Shown here one piece after another: positions 17,604 to 26,253 of a stretch of DNA of 64,000 nt. Position numbers and translations under genes: made by a program. The notes under the pieces are model-generated. The model worked only from the letters and a program-made list of their open reading frames with translations. It was not told the DNA's origin and did no database searches. Position 1 is the first letter of the stretch; every line of letters begins with the position of its first letter. The DNA lies in contig NZ_AP025637.1 in assembly GCF_022846615.1 (NCBI RefSeq), positions 3,869,001 to 3,933,000 on the forward strand, given 5' to 3'. Origin of the DNA: Roseomonas fluvialis. GTDB lineage: Bacteria; Pseudomonadota; Alphaproteobacteria; Acetobacterales; Acetobacteraceae.

Positions 17604-18554
17604 TCACGTGCTGGCGGCGTCCAGCGCCGCCACGTCGGCGGCGGTCAACGCCACCTCCCCCGCCACGGCCAGTTCCGCCAGTTGCTCGGGGCTGGTCGCA
17701 CTCGCGATCGGCGCGGTGATGCCCGGGCGCGCCAATTGCCAGGCCAGTGAGACCGCCGCACGGGTGATGCCGTGCCGGTCCGCCACCGCATCCACCGCCG
17801 CCAGCACGCGCATTCCCTTGTCGGTCATGTGCTTCGCCACGGCGCGCTCCCCGCGCACCGACTTCGAAAGATCCGCCGCCGAACGGTACTTGCCGGTCAA
17901 GAAGCCCGAGGCGAGCGCGGAATAGGTGATGACGCCCACCTGTTCGGCGAGGCACAGCGGCAGCAGGTCGGCCTCGATGCCGCGGTCCATCAGGTTGTAG
18001 ACGGGCTGGTGGCTTTCGAAGCGCGGCAGGCCATGCGCCGCGCTGAGGTCGAGCGCCGCCTTCAGCCGCGCGGCGGTGTAGTTGGACGACCCGATGGCGC
18101 GGACCTTCCCGGCCTCGATCAGCCGCTGGAAGGCACCGAGCGTGTCGGCCAGCGGCGTCGCCTCGTCGTCCCGGTGCGCCTGGTACAGGTCGATGCGCTC
18201 GATCGCGAGGCGCTTCAGCGATGCCTCGCAGGCGGCGGCGATCCAGGCGGGGGAGAGCCCCTTCCCCTGCCCCGGGATCTCCATGCCGCACTTGGTCAGG
18301 ATCAGGACCTTGTCCCGCACGCCCGGGCGCGCCTTCAGCCAGGCGCCGATGATCGTCTCCGATTCGCCGCCGGCATGGCCCGCGACCCAGGTGGAATAGA
18401 CATCCGCCGTGTCGATAGCGACCAGGCCGCGCTCCACGCAGGCATCGAGGAGGCGGAAGGACATCGCCTGGTCGGCCGTCCAGCCGAACACATTGCCGCC
18501 GAAGACCACCGGGGGCACCGACAGGCCGGACCGGCCGAGCGCGCGCATCTGCAT
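17604..18554 (-). CDS. aldo/keto reductase
   Basis: 316 residues, TIM-barrel aldo/keto reductase: MRALGRSGLSVPPVVFGG start, DTADVYSTWVAG with catalytic Asp and Tyr, the Lys in ILTKCGME, and the His replaced by the QAHRDDE segment at the expected strand. The family reduces or oxidises carbonyls with NADP(H). GGAGGA precedes the ATG at 18554; the longer in-frame N-terminus lacks a ribosome site. Substrate unknown. Confidence 0.9.
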   Translation of the reverse strand: MQMRALGRSGLSVPPVVFGGNVFGWTADQAMSFRLLDACVERGLVAIDTADVYSTWVAGHAGGESETIIGAWLKARPGVRDKVLILTKCGMEIPGQGKGLSPAWIAAACEASLKRLAIERIDLYQAHRDDEATPLADTLGAFQRLIEAGKVRAIGSSNYTAARLKAALDLSAAHGLPRFESHQPVYNLMDRGIEADLLPLCLAEQVGVITYSALASGFLTGKYRSAADLSKSVRGERAVAKHMTDKGMRVLAAVDAVADRHGITRAAVSLAWQLARPGITAPIASATSPEQLAELAVAGEVALTAADVAALDAAST

Positions 18555-18701
18555 AGGTTTGTCCTCCGTACCGGCGGGCAGGATGCGCCGCGCCCGGCCG
18601 GCCCGCCAGCCCGACGGCCCGCCGGCAGACACGAAGCAGGGCGCCAAGAACCTGCCCGGGCCGCTTTCCCTCCCCCGCCCCGGGGTCTAGAAGCGAAGGA
18701 C

Positions 18702-19889
18702 ATGAGTCGCCGCCCCGCTGCCGCCGCCGAACCCACCCCCGTCCTGATCACCGAGACCGAGGCCCTGGCCGCGCTCTGCGCCCGCCTGCGCAGCGAGGCC
18801 TTCGTCACGGTCGACACCGAATTCATGCGCGAACGCACCTACTGGCCGGAACTCTGCCTGGTGCAGCTCGCCGGCGAGACCGAGGTCGCGGAAGTCGATG
18901 CCCTGGCGCCGGGCCTGGACCTGGCGCCGCTCGGCGAATTGCTGGCCGACCCCGCCGTGGTGAAGGTGTTCCACGCCGCCCGGCAGGATGTGGAGATCTT
19001 CCTGCTGAAATTCGGCGCCGTGCCGACGCCGCTGTTCGACACGCAGATCGCCGCCATGGTCGCGGGCTTCGGCGACCAGGTGTCGTATGACGGGCTGTGC
19101 CGGTCGCTGGCCGGCGTGCAGATCGACAAGGCGCACCGGTTCAGCGACTGGTCGGCACGACCGCTGTCGGCCGCGCAGCTCGCCTACGCCGCGGCCGATG
19201 TGACGCATTTGCGCAAGATCTACACCGCGCTCGATGCCAAGCTGCGGCGCGAGGGGCGCCTCGCCTGGGTGGCGGAGGAAATGGGCGCGCTGGCCGACCC
19301 GGCCACCTACCTCACCGACCCCGAGAGTGCCTGGGAACGCCTGCGCCCGCGCACCACGAACCGGCGCTTCCTGGGCGTGCTGCAGGCCGTGACCGCGTGG
19401 CGCGAACGCGAGGCGCAGCGCATCAACATCCCGCGCCAGCGCCTGGTGAAGGACGAGACGCTGCTCGAGATCGCGGCCACCACGCCGGAAACCGCGGCCG
19501 ACCTGGCGCGCGCGCGCGGCATCTCGGAAGGCTTCGCCAAGGGGAGGTCCGGGATCGGGCTGCTCGCCGCAGTGAAGGCCGGGAAGGAACTGGCCGACGA
19601 GGCTCTGCCCGAGGCGCCGAAGGACCGCGCCGGGCCACCGGCCTCCCCCGCACTGGTCGCGCTGCTGAAGGTGCTGCTGGCGGCGAAGAGCGAGGAACAC
19701 CACGTCGCGCCGAAACTGCTCGCCAGCAGCGACGACCTCGACCGCCTGGCCACCGGCGACGACGCCGAAGTGCCCGCCCTGCACGGCTGGCGCCGCGACG
19801 TGTTCGGCGACGCAGCCCTGGCCCTGAAGGCCGGACGCCTGGCGCTGGGCGTGGACGGGAAACGGGTCAAGCTGATCCCGGCGGGGTGA
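18702..19889 (+). CDS. rnd: ribonuclease D
   Basis: 395 residues. The N-terminal DEDD 3'-5' exonuclease domain has FVTVDTEFMRERTYWPELCLVQLA (Exo I DxE), VVKVFHAARQDVEIF (Exo II) and LAYAAADVTHL (Exo III, DEDDy). An HRDC-like helical domain follows (LQAVTAWREREAQRINIPRQRLVKDETLLEIA). RNase D trims 3' ends of tRNA and other small RNAs. The ATG at 18702 follows GAAGGA. In Alphaproteobacteria rnd is commonly close to aspS, as here. A large hairpin-rich repeat follows its stop. Confidence 0.95.
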   Translation: MSRRPAAAAEPTPVLITETEALAALCARLRSEAFVTVDTEFMRERTYWPELCLVQLAGETEVAEVDALAPGLDLAPLGELLADPAVVKVFHAARQDVEIFLLKFGAVPTPLFDTQIAAMVAGFGDQVSYDGLCRSLAGVQIDKAHRFSDWSARPLSAAQLAYAAADVTHLRKIYTALDAKLRREGRLAWVAEEMGALADPATYLTDPESAWERLRPRTTNRRFLGVLQAVTAWREREAQRINIPRQRLVKDETLLEIAATTPETAADLARARGISEGFAKGRSGIGLLAAVKAGKELADEALPEAPKDRAGPPASPALVALLKVLLAAKSEEHHVAPKLLASSDDLDRLATGDDAEVPALHGWRRDVFGDAALALKAGRLALGVDGKRVKLIPAG

Positions 19890-19900
19890 AGGCGGGCGGC

Positions 19901-20116
19901 GGAGGGGGCTTTGCCCCCTCCGGACCTCCCCCACCAGGGGGCTACGGCCCCCTGGACCGCGGGGTTTTCATCGGGGATTTTGGGGAGGGGCATCGTCGGT
20001 GCCAACCTGCCCGACGGGCGCACCATGCCCCTCCCCGAAATCCCCGATCAAATCGAGGGTTCCAAGGGCCTTAAGCCCTTGGCGGGTGGGGTTCGGGGAG
20101 GGCAGAGCCCTCCCCG
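19901..20116. repeat. ~215-bp multi-hairpin dispersed element, copy 1
   Basis: Lies between convergent rnd and the TauD-type gene. In order: GGAGGGGGC-ttt-GCCCCCTCC hairpin, CCAGGGGGC-tac-GGCCCCCTGG hairpin, a long inner stem (19970-19993 with 20025-20048, 24 positions with one wobble) enclosing a ~31-base loop, then CCAAGGGC-cttaa-GCCCTTGG and CGGGGAGGGC-aga-GCCCTCCCCG hairpins. The left and right double-hairpin arms are also imperfect inverted copies of each other. A second copy in the same orientation is at 50919-51131. It may act as a bidirectional terminator or be a MITE/BIME-like element. Confidence 0.9.
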
Positions 20117-20131
20117 CGCGCCCATCCCCCG

Positions 20132-21016
20132 TCAGGCCGCCTGCTGTTCCAGCGTCGGTGCCACGTCCGTCAGGGTCACGCGGCGCATGTCGCGGGGGTA
20201 GGTGGTGTCTTCAAAGGGGCGGGCGCGGTGCAGGGTGCAGCGGTTGTCCCACATCACCAGGTCGTTCTGGGTCCAGTGGTGGCGGTGGACGAAGTCGCGT
20301 TGGGTGGCGTGTTCCGTGAGGTCGCGGATCATGGCCATGCCTTCGGGCGTGGGCATGCCGTCGATGCGGCCGATATGGGCCGAGAGGTACAGTGACGTGC
20401 GGCCTGATCCGGGGTGGCGGCGCACCAGGCGTTGCGGCACGGGGGCGAAGGCTTTCTTTTCCTCGGGCGTGTATTCGTCGAAGCCGAGTTGCGCGCGGGA
20501 ATAGATCAGCGAGTGCCAGGTCGTGAGGTCCTTGATCTTCGCCTTGGTGCGCTCGGGCAGGGCGTCCCAGGCGGCGCGCATGTCGGCGAATTCGGTCTCG
20601 CCGCCTTCGGGCGGGATCACGCGGGCGTGCAGCATGGAATACATCGCCGGTGTCGGCTTGAAGGATGAGTCCGAGTGCCAGAGCCGGTTGCCCAGCGCGA
20701 ACATCCGGCGCCGGTCATCGGCGGCGAGCAGCGAGCCATCGGTGTCGAGGTTGGAGATGTCGTTCATCTCCTGGTGCTTGAGGCGGTGCTTGTGGGCGTC
20801 GACCACGCCGCGGGTGGCTTCGAGCGTGCCGAGCGCGCGGCCGAAGTTCATCTGCTGTTCGTCGTCGAGCGCCTGGCCGGGGAAGACCAGGACCGCGTAG
20901 GTGTCCATGGCGCGGTGGATCTCGGCGGCGAGATCCGGCGCGATCGGCTGGCGCAGGTCGATGCCCGTGGCTTCGGCGACAAAGAGCGGGTGCAGCGGCT
21001 TGAGCGTGAGCGGCAT
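20132..21016 (-). CDS. TauD/TfdA-family Fe(II)/2-oxoglutarate dioxygenase
   Basis: 294 residues. The iron-binding facial triad is visible as H-x-D in LWHSDSSFKPTP and the distal His in CTLHRARPF, with the 2-oxoglutarate-binding Arg in PRDMRRVTLTD. The family hydroxylates and cleaves taurine, sulfonates, 2,4-D and other aryloxy or alkyl acids; the sequence is nearer to TfdA-type proteins than to classical TauD. The ATG at 21016 begins MPLTLKPLHPLFVAEATGID, the usual N-terminus. An amidase pair lies 215 bases upstream on the same strand, possibly the same transcription unit. Confidence 0.9.
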   Translation of the reverse strand: MPLTLKPLHPLFVAEATGIDLRQPIAPDLAAEIHRAMDTYAVLVFPGQALDDEQQMNFGRALGTLEATRGVVDAHKHRLKHQEMNDISNLDTDGSLLAADDRRRMFALGNRLWHSDSSFKPTPAMYSMLHARVIPPEGGETEFADMRAAWDALPERTKAKIKDLTTWHSLIYSRAQLGFDEYTPEEKKAFAPVPQRLVRRHPGSGRTSLYLSAHIGRIDGMPTPEGMAMIRDLTEHATQRDFVHRHHWTQNDLVMWDNRCTLHRARPFEDTTYPRDMRRVTLTDVAPTLEQQAA

Positions 21017-21231
21017 GGGTGGCGTTCCTCGGATGCGGCCTGGTCCGTTGGCGCGGCCCGGCTTCGTGGAGGGAGGGTCGCGCTGCGGACGCTGGCGGGT
21101 CAAGGGTCGTGACGGCGCCCGCCACCCCGGGTGCGTGTTGCCTGGGATGGCAGGTGCGCGGCTTCGGTCGGCGCGCGGCGGACCGTCGCGCCGAGGCCGC
21201 GCAGGGCCGGCAACGCGCCTGGCCCCGTCCA

Positions 21232-22623
21232 TCACACGGCGAGCGGCGGCCGCTGTTCCCACCAGCCCGCCGCGCGTTCGTAGGCATGCGCCACGCGGAA
21301 CAGCAGGGCCTCGTGGAACGACCCGGCCGCGAAGGACAGCGACAGCGGCATGCCGTTCGCGCCGAATCCGCAGGGTAGCGCGATGGCCGGATGCCCGGTT
21401 GCGTTGAAGGTCGAGGTGATCGGATGCGACTTGCGGAACGGCCCCTCGTCCACCTCGCTGAGCAGCGGCGCGGCGGAGGGCGTGCCGGCGCACAGCACCG
21501 CATCGCAGCGCGCGAAGACGGCGTCCATCTCCGCGATCAGCACGCGTCGCAGGCGCTGCGCCTGGACGTAGTCGGCGCCGGAGACGAAGGCGCCCATCAT
21601 CAATCTTTCGCGCGTGACGCGGCCATAGAGTTCGGGCGTGCGGCGCAGCCAGTCGGCATGGATGGCGAAGCCTTCGGCCAGCAGCACCGCCTGGGTCACG
21701 GCATCGGTGCGTGCACGCGCGGGCAGGGTCACGTCGATGATGGTGGCACCGAGGCCGCGCAACACCTCGCAGGCGGCATCGAGTGCCGTCATTGTCTCGG
21801 CATCCACGCCTGATTCGATGTCGAAGGCGCGCGCGCGACCGATGACCAACCCGGCAATTCCGGCGTCGATCTGCGCCATGTAGTCCGGCACCGGTTCGTC
21901 GGCTGATCCGGGGTCGAGCGGGTCGTGTCCGGCCAGCACCTGCGTGGTCAGCGCGCAGTCTTCCACGGTGCGCGCGAGCGGGCCCGCGTGATCCAGCGTG
22001 AAGGAGAGCGGGAACACCCCGCGCCGGCTGATCCGCCCATAGGTCGCCTTCAGCCCGACGATGCCGCAATACGACGCCGGCAGGCGGATCGACCCGCCGG
22101 TGTCGCTGCCCATCGCCATCGCCACCATGCCCGACGCGACCGCGGTGCCCGAACCGGATGACGACCCGCCGGCGAAGCGCGTCACGTCCCAGGGATTTTT
22201 CGCATTGGGGAAGGCGAGTTCGTCGGTCGGTCCGCCACGGGCGAATTCATGCGTGGAGAGCTTGCCGAGCAGCACCATGCCAGCGGCTTCCAGCCGCGCC
22301 GTCGTCTCGGCGTCGGTGTCGGCCATATTCTGCAGCATCTGGCGCGAATGGCAGGTCGTGCGCAGCCCGGCGGCGTCGTAGATGTCCTTCAGCGCGTACG
22401 GGATGCCATGCAGCGGGCCGCGGCGGCGGCCGGCCTTGATCTCGGCCTCGGCGGCCTGGGCCGCGGTACGCGCCCGCGGCGCGGTCACCTCGATGAAGGC
22501 ATGCAGCGACGGGTCCAGCGCGGCGATGCGCGCCAGCGCCTGTTCGGTGAGTTCGACGGGCGAAAGCGTACCGGCGGCAATCGCGCGCGACGCGTCCGCC
22601 AGCGAGGGGACGGGCGTGGTCAT
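21232..22623 (-). CDS. amidase signature enzyme, AtzE-like
   Basis: 463 residues, full amidase-signature family with the Ser-cisSer-Lys triad visible as K79 (ALKDIYD), S154 in GGSSSGSG and nucleophile S178 in GSDTGGSIR. Its ATG overlaps the stop of a 65-residue GatC-like protein (ATGA). In the s-triazine pathway AtzE, an amidase-signature 1-carboxybiuret hydrolase, works with the small subunit AtzG in just this gene arrangement. Assignment to that activity is inference; the enzyme could act on another amide. Confidence 0.9.
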   Translation of the reverse strand: MTTPVPSLADASRAIAAGTLSPVELTEQALARIAALDPSLHAFIEVTAPRARTAAQAAEAEIKAGRRRGPLHGIPYALKDIYDAAGLRTTCHSRQMLQNMADTDAETTARLEAAGMVLLGKLSTHEFARGGPTDELAFPNAKNPWDVTRFAGGSSSGSGTAVASGMVAMAMGSDTGGSIRLPASYCGIVGLKATYGRISRRGVFPLSFTLDHAGPLARTVEDCALTTQVLAGHDPLDPGSADEPVPDYMAQIDAGIAGLVIGRARAFDIESGVDAETMTALDAACEVLRGLGATIIDVTLPARARTDAVTQAVLLAEGFAIHADWLRRTPELYGRVTRERLMMGAFVSGADYVQAQRLRRVLIAEMDAVFARCDAVLCAGTPSAAPLLSEVDEGPFRKSHPITSTFNATGHPAIALPCGFGANGMPLSLSFAAGSFHEALLFRVAHAYERAAGWWEQRPPLAV

Positions 22624-22817
22624 CGTTCGGGTGTGCGCGGCTGGCGCAGGCCGAAGGCGGGTTCGGTGGTGCGCGGCATGGGTTCGTCGAGCACCTCGCG
22701 CAGCGCGCGCCAGGCGAGGAAGCCTTCCATCATCGCCGGGCGGCGGTCCGGCGGCACGGTCACGCCGGCACGGGCCAGGGCGATGTCGAATTCTGTATCG
22801 GGATCGGGGGCGGGCAT
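22620..22817 (-). CDS. AtzG/GatC-like small amidase subunit
   Basis: 65 residues, starting MPAPDPDTEFDIALARAGV and containing the helical pair RRPAMMEGFLAWRALREVLDE, then a Pro-rich C-terminus ending with TEPAFGLRQP. Size, helical pattern and the extended EPAF tail fit AtzG/DUF4089 and GatC-type subunits, which wrap around an amidase partner. The TGA overlaps the amidase ATG by four bases. The ATG at 22817 is preferred over an in-frame start 93 bases upstream because the extension is Arg-rich and unlike the family. Confidence 0.75.
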   Translation of the reverse strand: MPAPDPDTEFDIALARAGVTVPPDRRPAMMEGFLAWRALREVLDEPMPRTTEPAFGLRQPRTPER

Positions 22818-23143
22818 GGCGACGCTCCGGCTGGTGTGCCGTGCGCCTCGCGATTTCATCCCGTCGGAAGGCTCGCGCCGGGGCTCGGTGCGGTCAAGTC
22901 GCGCTTCCACGAATCCTGCAGGATCCCGGGCGGACGCGCCGGGGTTTGCGCGGCGCGCACATCACACGGTGGCCTCGGCGCGCACTGTCCGCATGCGTGC
23001 CGGGCGCGCGCCCGCATCGTCACACGCACAGGCCACGGTGGCAGCGCCGATGCCGGTCGAATGAGAGCATCGGATCGGGTGGCGATGCTGGTGACACCGC
23101 GACGTTCGAGACATCGGAGCGTGCCAGGGCGAACGCAAAAGGC
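22818..23143. other. intergenic stretch without a recognisable gene
   Basis: 326 bases between the AtzG-like start and the mlaF stop, both on the minus strand. I see no convincing ORF. It contains AGCATC-N12-GATGCT near 23066-23089, resembling a degenerate relative of the GAGCATC palindromic elements, and otherwise no clear terminator with a T-tract. Confidence 0.5.
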
Positions 23144-23914
23144 CTACCGGCGCAACTCCATCTGGATCGGCCCGTCGCGATCGCCGCGCGCGAACTGGTC
23201 CACCATCGCGTTGCCGGTCTCGCCAAGCGCCGAGGCCTGCCCGGTCCAGACGATGCGGCCCTTGTGCAACATGGCGGCGTCGTCGCCGATGCGCCGCGCG
23301 CTCGCCATGTCGTGCGTGATGGACACGGCGGTGGCGCCGAGGCGCTTCACGACATCCACGATCAGCCCGTCGATCACCGCGCCCATGATCGGGTCGAGGC
23401 CGGTGGTGGGTTCGTCGAAGAAGATGATGTCGGGTTCGGCGGCGATGGCGCGAGCGAGACCCACGCGCTTCTGCATCCCGCCCGAGAGTTCCGCCGGCGA
23501 GAGGTCGCCGACGGATGCCGCGAGGCCGACCTGGGCGAGCACCTCGGCCGCCTTGTCGCGGGCGGCAGCGCGGGTGATGCGCTTCTGCGCCAGCAGCTTG
23601 AAGCACACGTTCTCCCAGACAGGCAGGCTATCGAACAACGCGCCGTTCTGGAACAGCATGCCGATGCGGTCGTTGAGCGCCGCGCGATCACGTCGCGGCA
23701 TGGCGAGCAGGTCGCGGCCATCGACCTCGATCGTGCCGGCATCGGGCGTGATCAGGCCCAGGATGCACTTGATGGTGACCGACTTGCCCGACCCCGACCC
23801 GCCCAGGATCACCATGCCGTGCCCGGCGCGGATATCGAGGTCCACGCCATCCAGCACACGCTTCTCGCCGAAGGCCTTGGACAGGCCGCGCAGGCGGATC
23901 TTCGGCGTGCTCAT
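23144..23914 (-). CDS. mlaF: ABC transporter ATPase, MlaF-like
   Basis: 256 residues: Walker A GGSGSGKS, Q-loop MLFQNGALFDSLPVWENV, signature LSGGMQKRVGLARAIA, Walker B IIFFDEPTTGLDP and the switch His in SITHDM. FQNGALFDSL is diagnostic of MlaF/Ttg2A, the ATPase that drives phospholipid transport between inner and outer membranes. The ATG overlaps the stop of mlaE (ATGA). No mlaD, mlaC or mlaB gene follows in the window, so the remaining subunits must be encoded elsewhere. Confidence 0.93.
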   Translation of the reverse strand: MSTPKIRLRGLSKAFGEKRVLDGVDLDIRAGHGMVILGGSGSGKSVTIKCILGLITPDAGTIEVDGRDLLAMPRRDRAALNDRIGMLFQNGALFDSLPVWENVCFKLLAQKRITRAAARDKAAEVLAQVGLAASVGDLSPAELSGGMQKRVGLARAIAAEPDIIFFDEPTTGLDPIMGAVIDGLIVDVVKRLGATAVSITHDMASARRIGDDAAMLHKGRIVWTGQASALGETGNAMVDQFARGDRDGPIQMELRR

Positions 23915-24696
23915 GTGGCGAAGAACAGCTCGGTCAGGATGTAGTCGAGTGCGAGGATCAGGATCGAGGACGACACCACCGCCGTGGTCGTCGCGGCGCC
24001 CACGCCCTGCGCGCCGCCGCGCGAATTGTAGCCGCACCAGCAGCCCATCAGCGTGATCACGAACCCGAAGACGGCGGCCTTCACGAGGCCCGAGACGACA
24101 TCCATCACCTGCAGGAAATCGAGCGTGGCGCGCAGGTAGCCGGCGGAGCCGAAGCCGAGCTTCGTGGTGCCGATCAGCCAGCCGCCCATCACACCCAGGA
24201 TATCCGCCACCACCACCAGGAAGGGCAGCGCCAGCACGCCCGCCAGCAGCCGCGGCGTGACCAGGTACTTCATCGGGTCGGTGGACAGCGTGGTCAGCGC
24301 GTCGATCTGGTCGGTCACGCGCATGGTGCCGATCTCGGCGGCGAAGGCGGCGCCGATCCGCCCGGCCACCATCAGCCCGGCCAGAACGGGCCCAAGTTCG
24401 CGCGTGATCGACAGCACCACCACGTTCGCGACCGCGCCTTCGGCATTGAAGCGCGCGAAACCGGTATAGGATTGCAGGGCCAGCACCATGCCGGTGAACA
24501 CCGCGGTCAGCGCCACCACGGGCAGGGAGAAGTACGCGATCTCGGCCAGGTGGCGCAGGAACAGCCGCCCGAAGAAGGGCGGGCGCAGCAGATGGCTGAC
24601 GGCGACGACGGCAAAGATCGCGACCTCGCCGATGGTCCGGCAGGCGGCGATCACGCCACGCCCGACCGCGGCGACGGGGTTCAACACCAGGTCCAA
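23911..24696 (-). CDS. mlaE: ABC transporter permease, MlaE-like
   Basis: 261 residues, 5-6 membrane segments. It contains the conserved MlaE permease core: LALQSYTGFARFNAEGAVANVVVLSITRELGPVLAGLMVAGRIGAAFAAEIGTM, which includes the elbow and EIGTM(R)VTDQIDAL signature. Partner of MlaF in the phospholipid (or intermembrane lipid) transport system. The alr gene ends 4 bases upstream, so the dnaB-GNAT-alr-mlaE-mlaF genes form one tight unit. Confidence 0.93.
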   Translation of the reverse strand: MDLVLNPVAAVGRGVIAACRTIGEVAIFAVVAVSHLLRPPFFGRLFLRHLAEIAYFSLPVVALTAVFTGMVLALQSYTGFARFNAEGAVANVVVLSITRELGPVLAGLMVAGRIGAAFAAEIGTMRVTDQIDALTTLSTDPMKYLVTPRLLAGVLALPFLVVVADILGVMGGWLIGTTKLGFGSAGYLRATLDFLQVMDVVSGLVKAAVFGFVITLMGCWCGYNSRGGAQGVGAATTTAVVSSSILILALDYILTELFFAT

Positions 24697-24700
24697 CCGC

Positions 24701-25792
24701 TCAGCCCCGGATGTAGTCGCGGTGGTAGCGGGCCCCGAGGCCGGTCAGCAACTCGTAGCCGATGGTGCCGGCCAGGGCCGCCGCCTGGTCCGGCGTGCAG
24801 CCCGCACCGCCCAGCACGGTGATGCGGTCGCCCACCGCGATGTCGGGCCGGTCGGTCACGTCGAAGGTCGTCAGGTCCATGGACACCCGTGCCACGAGGG
24901 GAACGGGCCGGCCGCGGCATTCGCCCACGGCACGCCCCGAGAGGCTCCTCAGGTAGCCATCCGCATAGCCCACCGCAACCGTGGCGATCCTGGACGGGCG
25001 TGGCGCGACCCAGGATGCGCCGTAGCCGACCGACGCCCCGGCCGGGATCTCGCGGACCTGCAGCACGGGTGCGGCGAGGCGCATGACCTGGCGCATGGGG
25101 TTCGGCGCGCCCGGCATGGGGTTGATGCCGTACAGCGCGCAGCCGGGTCGCGCGAGGTCGGAGGCGAAGCCCGGCCCGAGGAACATGCCCGAGGAATTCG
25201 CGAAGGACCGGCGCATGGACGGCAGGGCTGCGCAGGCCGCGGCGAAGCGCGCGGCCTGGTCGGCGTTCAGCGGATGGTCCGGTTCGTCGGCACAGGCCAG
25301 GTGCGTCATGACATACAGCAGGTCGAGCCCCGCCAGCAGCGCGTGATCATCCGCAAGCCGCACCTGCTCGGGGCCATCGAGGCCGAGCCGCGCCATCCCG
25401 GTATCGAGGTGTAGGATCGCGCGCCGCGCCACCCCCGCCGCGCGCCCCGCCGCCGCATGCACCGCCACGTCCGCCAGCGCGTTCAGCACCGGCACGAGCG
25501 CCGCGTCGCCATCCTCCTGCGGCGCGAAGCCTTCCAGCACGGCGATCATCGGCGCGGGGCCGAGGGCCGCGCGCAGCGCCAGCCCCTCGGTCAGGCAGGC
25601 CACGAAGAAGTGACGACAGCCGGCCGCGCGCAGCGCGCGCGCGACCTCCACGGCACCCAGGCCGTAGCCATCCGCCTTCACCACGCCCGCCACCGCGCCG
25701 GGTGCACCGCGCGCAGCCAGGTCCCGCCAGTTCGCGACGATGGCGGGCAGGTCGATGGTGAGCACCGGCTGGCCGGTGAGCGGGCCGCTCAC
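24701..25792 (-). CDS. alr: alanine racemase
   Basis: 363 residues, fold-III PLP barrel plus C-terminal beta domain. The PLP lysine is K39 in VVKADGYGLGA, and the second catalytic Tyr lies in ASVGYGASW. HLDTGMARLGL and RPGCALYGINP are family motifs, and VARVSMDL is in the C-terminal domain. Makes D-alanine for peptidoglycan. The ATG shares ATGA with the stop of the upstream GNAT gene. Order dnaB then alr is conserved in Alphaproteobacteria; the intervening GNAT is less usual. Confidence 0.95.
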   Translation of the reverse strand: MSGPLTGQPVLTIDLPAIVANWRDLAARGAPGAVAGVVKADGYGLGAVEVARALRAAGCRHFFVACLTEGLALRAALGPAPMIAVLEGFAPQEDGDAALVPVLNALADVAVHAAAGRAAGVARRAILHLDTGMARLGLDGPEQVRLADDHALLAGLDLLYVMTHLACADEPDHPLNADQAARFAAACAALPSMRRSFANSSGMFLGPGFASDLARPGCALYGINPMPGAPNPMRQVMRLAAPVLQVREIPAGASVGYGASWVAPRPSRIATVAVGYADGYLRSLSGRAVGECRGRPVPLVARVSMDLTTFDVTDRPDIAVGDRITVLGGAGCTPDQAAALAGTIGYELLTGLGARYHRDYIRG

Positions 25793-26253
25793 GCGAGGTC
25801 CATGCGGTAGACGATGAAGCCCGATCGCTGCGCGATGCGGTCATAGAGCAACCGCGCCGTCGCATTGCCCTCCTGCGTCTGCCAGTACAGCCGGGTGGCG
25901 CCCGCCTCCTTCGCTCGCGCGGCAGCGGCTTCGATCAGCGCGCGGCCCACGCCGCGCCCACGCAGGGACGGTGCGGCGAACAGGTCCTGCAGGTAGCAGG
26001 TGGGGCCCATCATGGTGGTGTTGCGATGGAAGATGATGTGCACGAAGCCGACGAGCGCGGCCGCCTGTTCCGCGACGATTGCCTCCATCGGCTCATGGCC
26101 GTCGAAAAAGCGCGCCCAGGTGGTGCGCGTCTGTGCCTCGCTCACGGCGGTCGGGCCGGTGCGTTCGTAGAAGGCGTTGTAGCCTTCCCACAAGGGTAGC
26201 CAGGCGTCGAAATCCGTGGGGCGCGCGGGGCGGATGCCGACGACGTCAGTCAC
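25789..26253 (-). CDS. GNAT family N-acetyltransferase
   Basis: 154 residues, one acetyltransferase domain: IRPARPTDFDAWLPLW, the acetyl-CoA loop LRGRGVGRALIEAAAARAKEAG, and YWQTQEGNATARLLYDRI near the C-terminus. It overlaps dnaB upstream by 8 bases and alr downstream by 4 bases. The acceptor is unknown; sitting between dnaB and alr it might be a ribosomal-protein or small-molecule acetylase, but nothing in the sequence decides this. Confidence 0.88.
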   Translation of the reverse strand: MTDVVGIRPARPTDFDAWLPLWEGYNAFYERTGPTAVSEAQTRTTWARFFDGHEPMEAIVAEQAAALVGFVHIIFHRNTTMMGPTCYLQDLFAAPSLRGRGVGRALIEAAAARAKEAGATRLYWQTQEGNATARLLYDRIAQRSGFIVYRMDLA

